Below are positions 48,105 through 48,494 of a stretch of 48,494 nt of DNA, one piece after another. The notes under the pieces were generated by a model. That model was not told the DNA's origin and did not search any database. It saw nothing but the letters and a program-made list of their open reading frames with translations. Where the stretch lies: positions 1 through 48,494 of the forward strand of contig RXIK01000115.1 in assembly GCA_004211975.1 (NCBI GenBank). Reading direction: 5' to 3'. Both the position numbers and the translations under genes were made by a program. Every line of letters begins with the position of its first letter. The first letter of the stretch is position 1. Source of the DNA: Methanosarcinales archaeon (GTDB lineage: Archaea > Halobacteriota > Methanosarcinia > Methanosarcinales > Methanogasteraceae).

Positions 48105-48351
48105 GAGACTTTTTAATTTGTTCTGGTCGGTTGAACAACATGATACCAATTCTGCAAACAGTGGCATGATATGACTTCCGAGATCAGTGTAATCAGTGTT
48201 AATCTGTGGCAAATAAAACTTTTAGCCACAGATTAACACTGATTTCACAGATTAACGATATAAATAACTTTTCAGATCGATAGCGCTCAATTTGTATCGG
48301 TTGTGCTTACACAAGACAACCCCGGGTAACCAGAAAATAATAAAAAGTCTC
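48105..48351. mobile_element. MITE-like element copy 2 with nested hairpin insertion
   Basis: Same ends as 22784-22959; extra ~72 nt (about 48183-48254) with a perfect 20-bp hairpin AATCAGTGTTAATCTGTGGC / GCCACAGATTAACACTGATT. Confidence 0.85.
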
Positions 48352-48494
48352 ACAATTTGATCAGAGAATTGAAAGCTATACTCGGCACCGGCATAAACTG
48401 CGCTTTTTTTCAGTGGTAGAACGTAACTACTCAGGTACCTAAAACCACTATCAGGGGACTTCGCTATGCAGGAACTATCCGGGATGTGGTGAAT

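Overview
The window looks like a ~48.5 kb segment of a euryarchaeal chromosome. The evidence is A-type ATPase genes, TFB, Gar1, RpoL, an archaeosine TGT and PGF-CTERM-type C-termini; a methanogen/ANME-like host is my inference. From left to right I see: (1) a left edge with decayed sequence (an AGCS symporter C-terminal remnant next to a group II intron domain V-like hairpin); (2) a cluster of secreted paralogs with a Moco-oxidoreductase-like fold, carrying a dockerin-like pair, BIG2 domains, PGF-CTERM-like tails and one CxxCH motif, plus a WtpA/ModA-like tungstate/molybdate-binding protein; (3) a trehalose/glucoside cluster (two TreT-like GT4s, DUF5752-like, another GT4, GH65 phosphorylase, beta-PGM-like HAD); (4) rpoL, then a truncated A-ATPase operon (H-I-K-E) followed directly by an archaeal UMP kinase, then gar1-tfb and cmk; (5) a signalling island (REC, REC-PAS-HK, GAF/PAS-HK, FIST, Cache-HAMP-PAS-HK) with several decaying paralog fragments; (6) an RNase P RNA gene on the minus strand, not represented in the ORF track; (7) a SAM-methyltransferase and tgtA; (8) a broken IS91-like transposase with a nested palindromic repeat; (9) a nicotianamine synthase-like gene divergent from a Nik/Cbi-type nickel/cobalt ECF importer operon, with a dyad at the promoter and a His-rich ATPase tail; (10) a frameshifted small membrane protein, gyrA, and an antiporter with a CBS protein. 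At least three dispersed non-coding repeat families are present: a 176-bp MITE-like element with an 8-bp TSD, a TTCGTG hairpin/IS-end element, and a short GC-core hairpin repeat.
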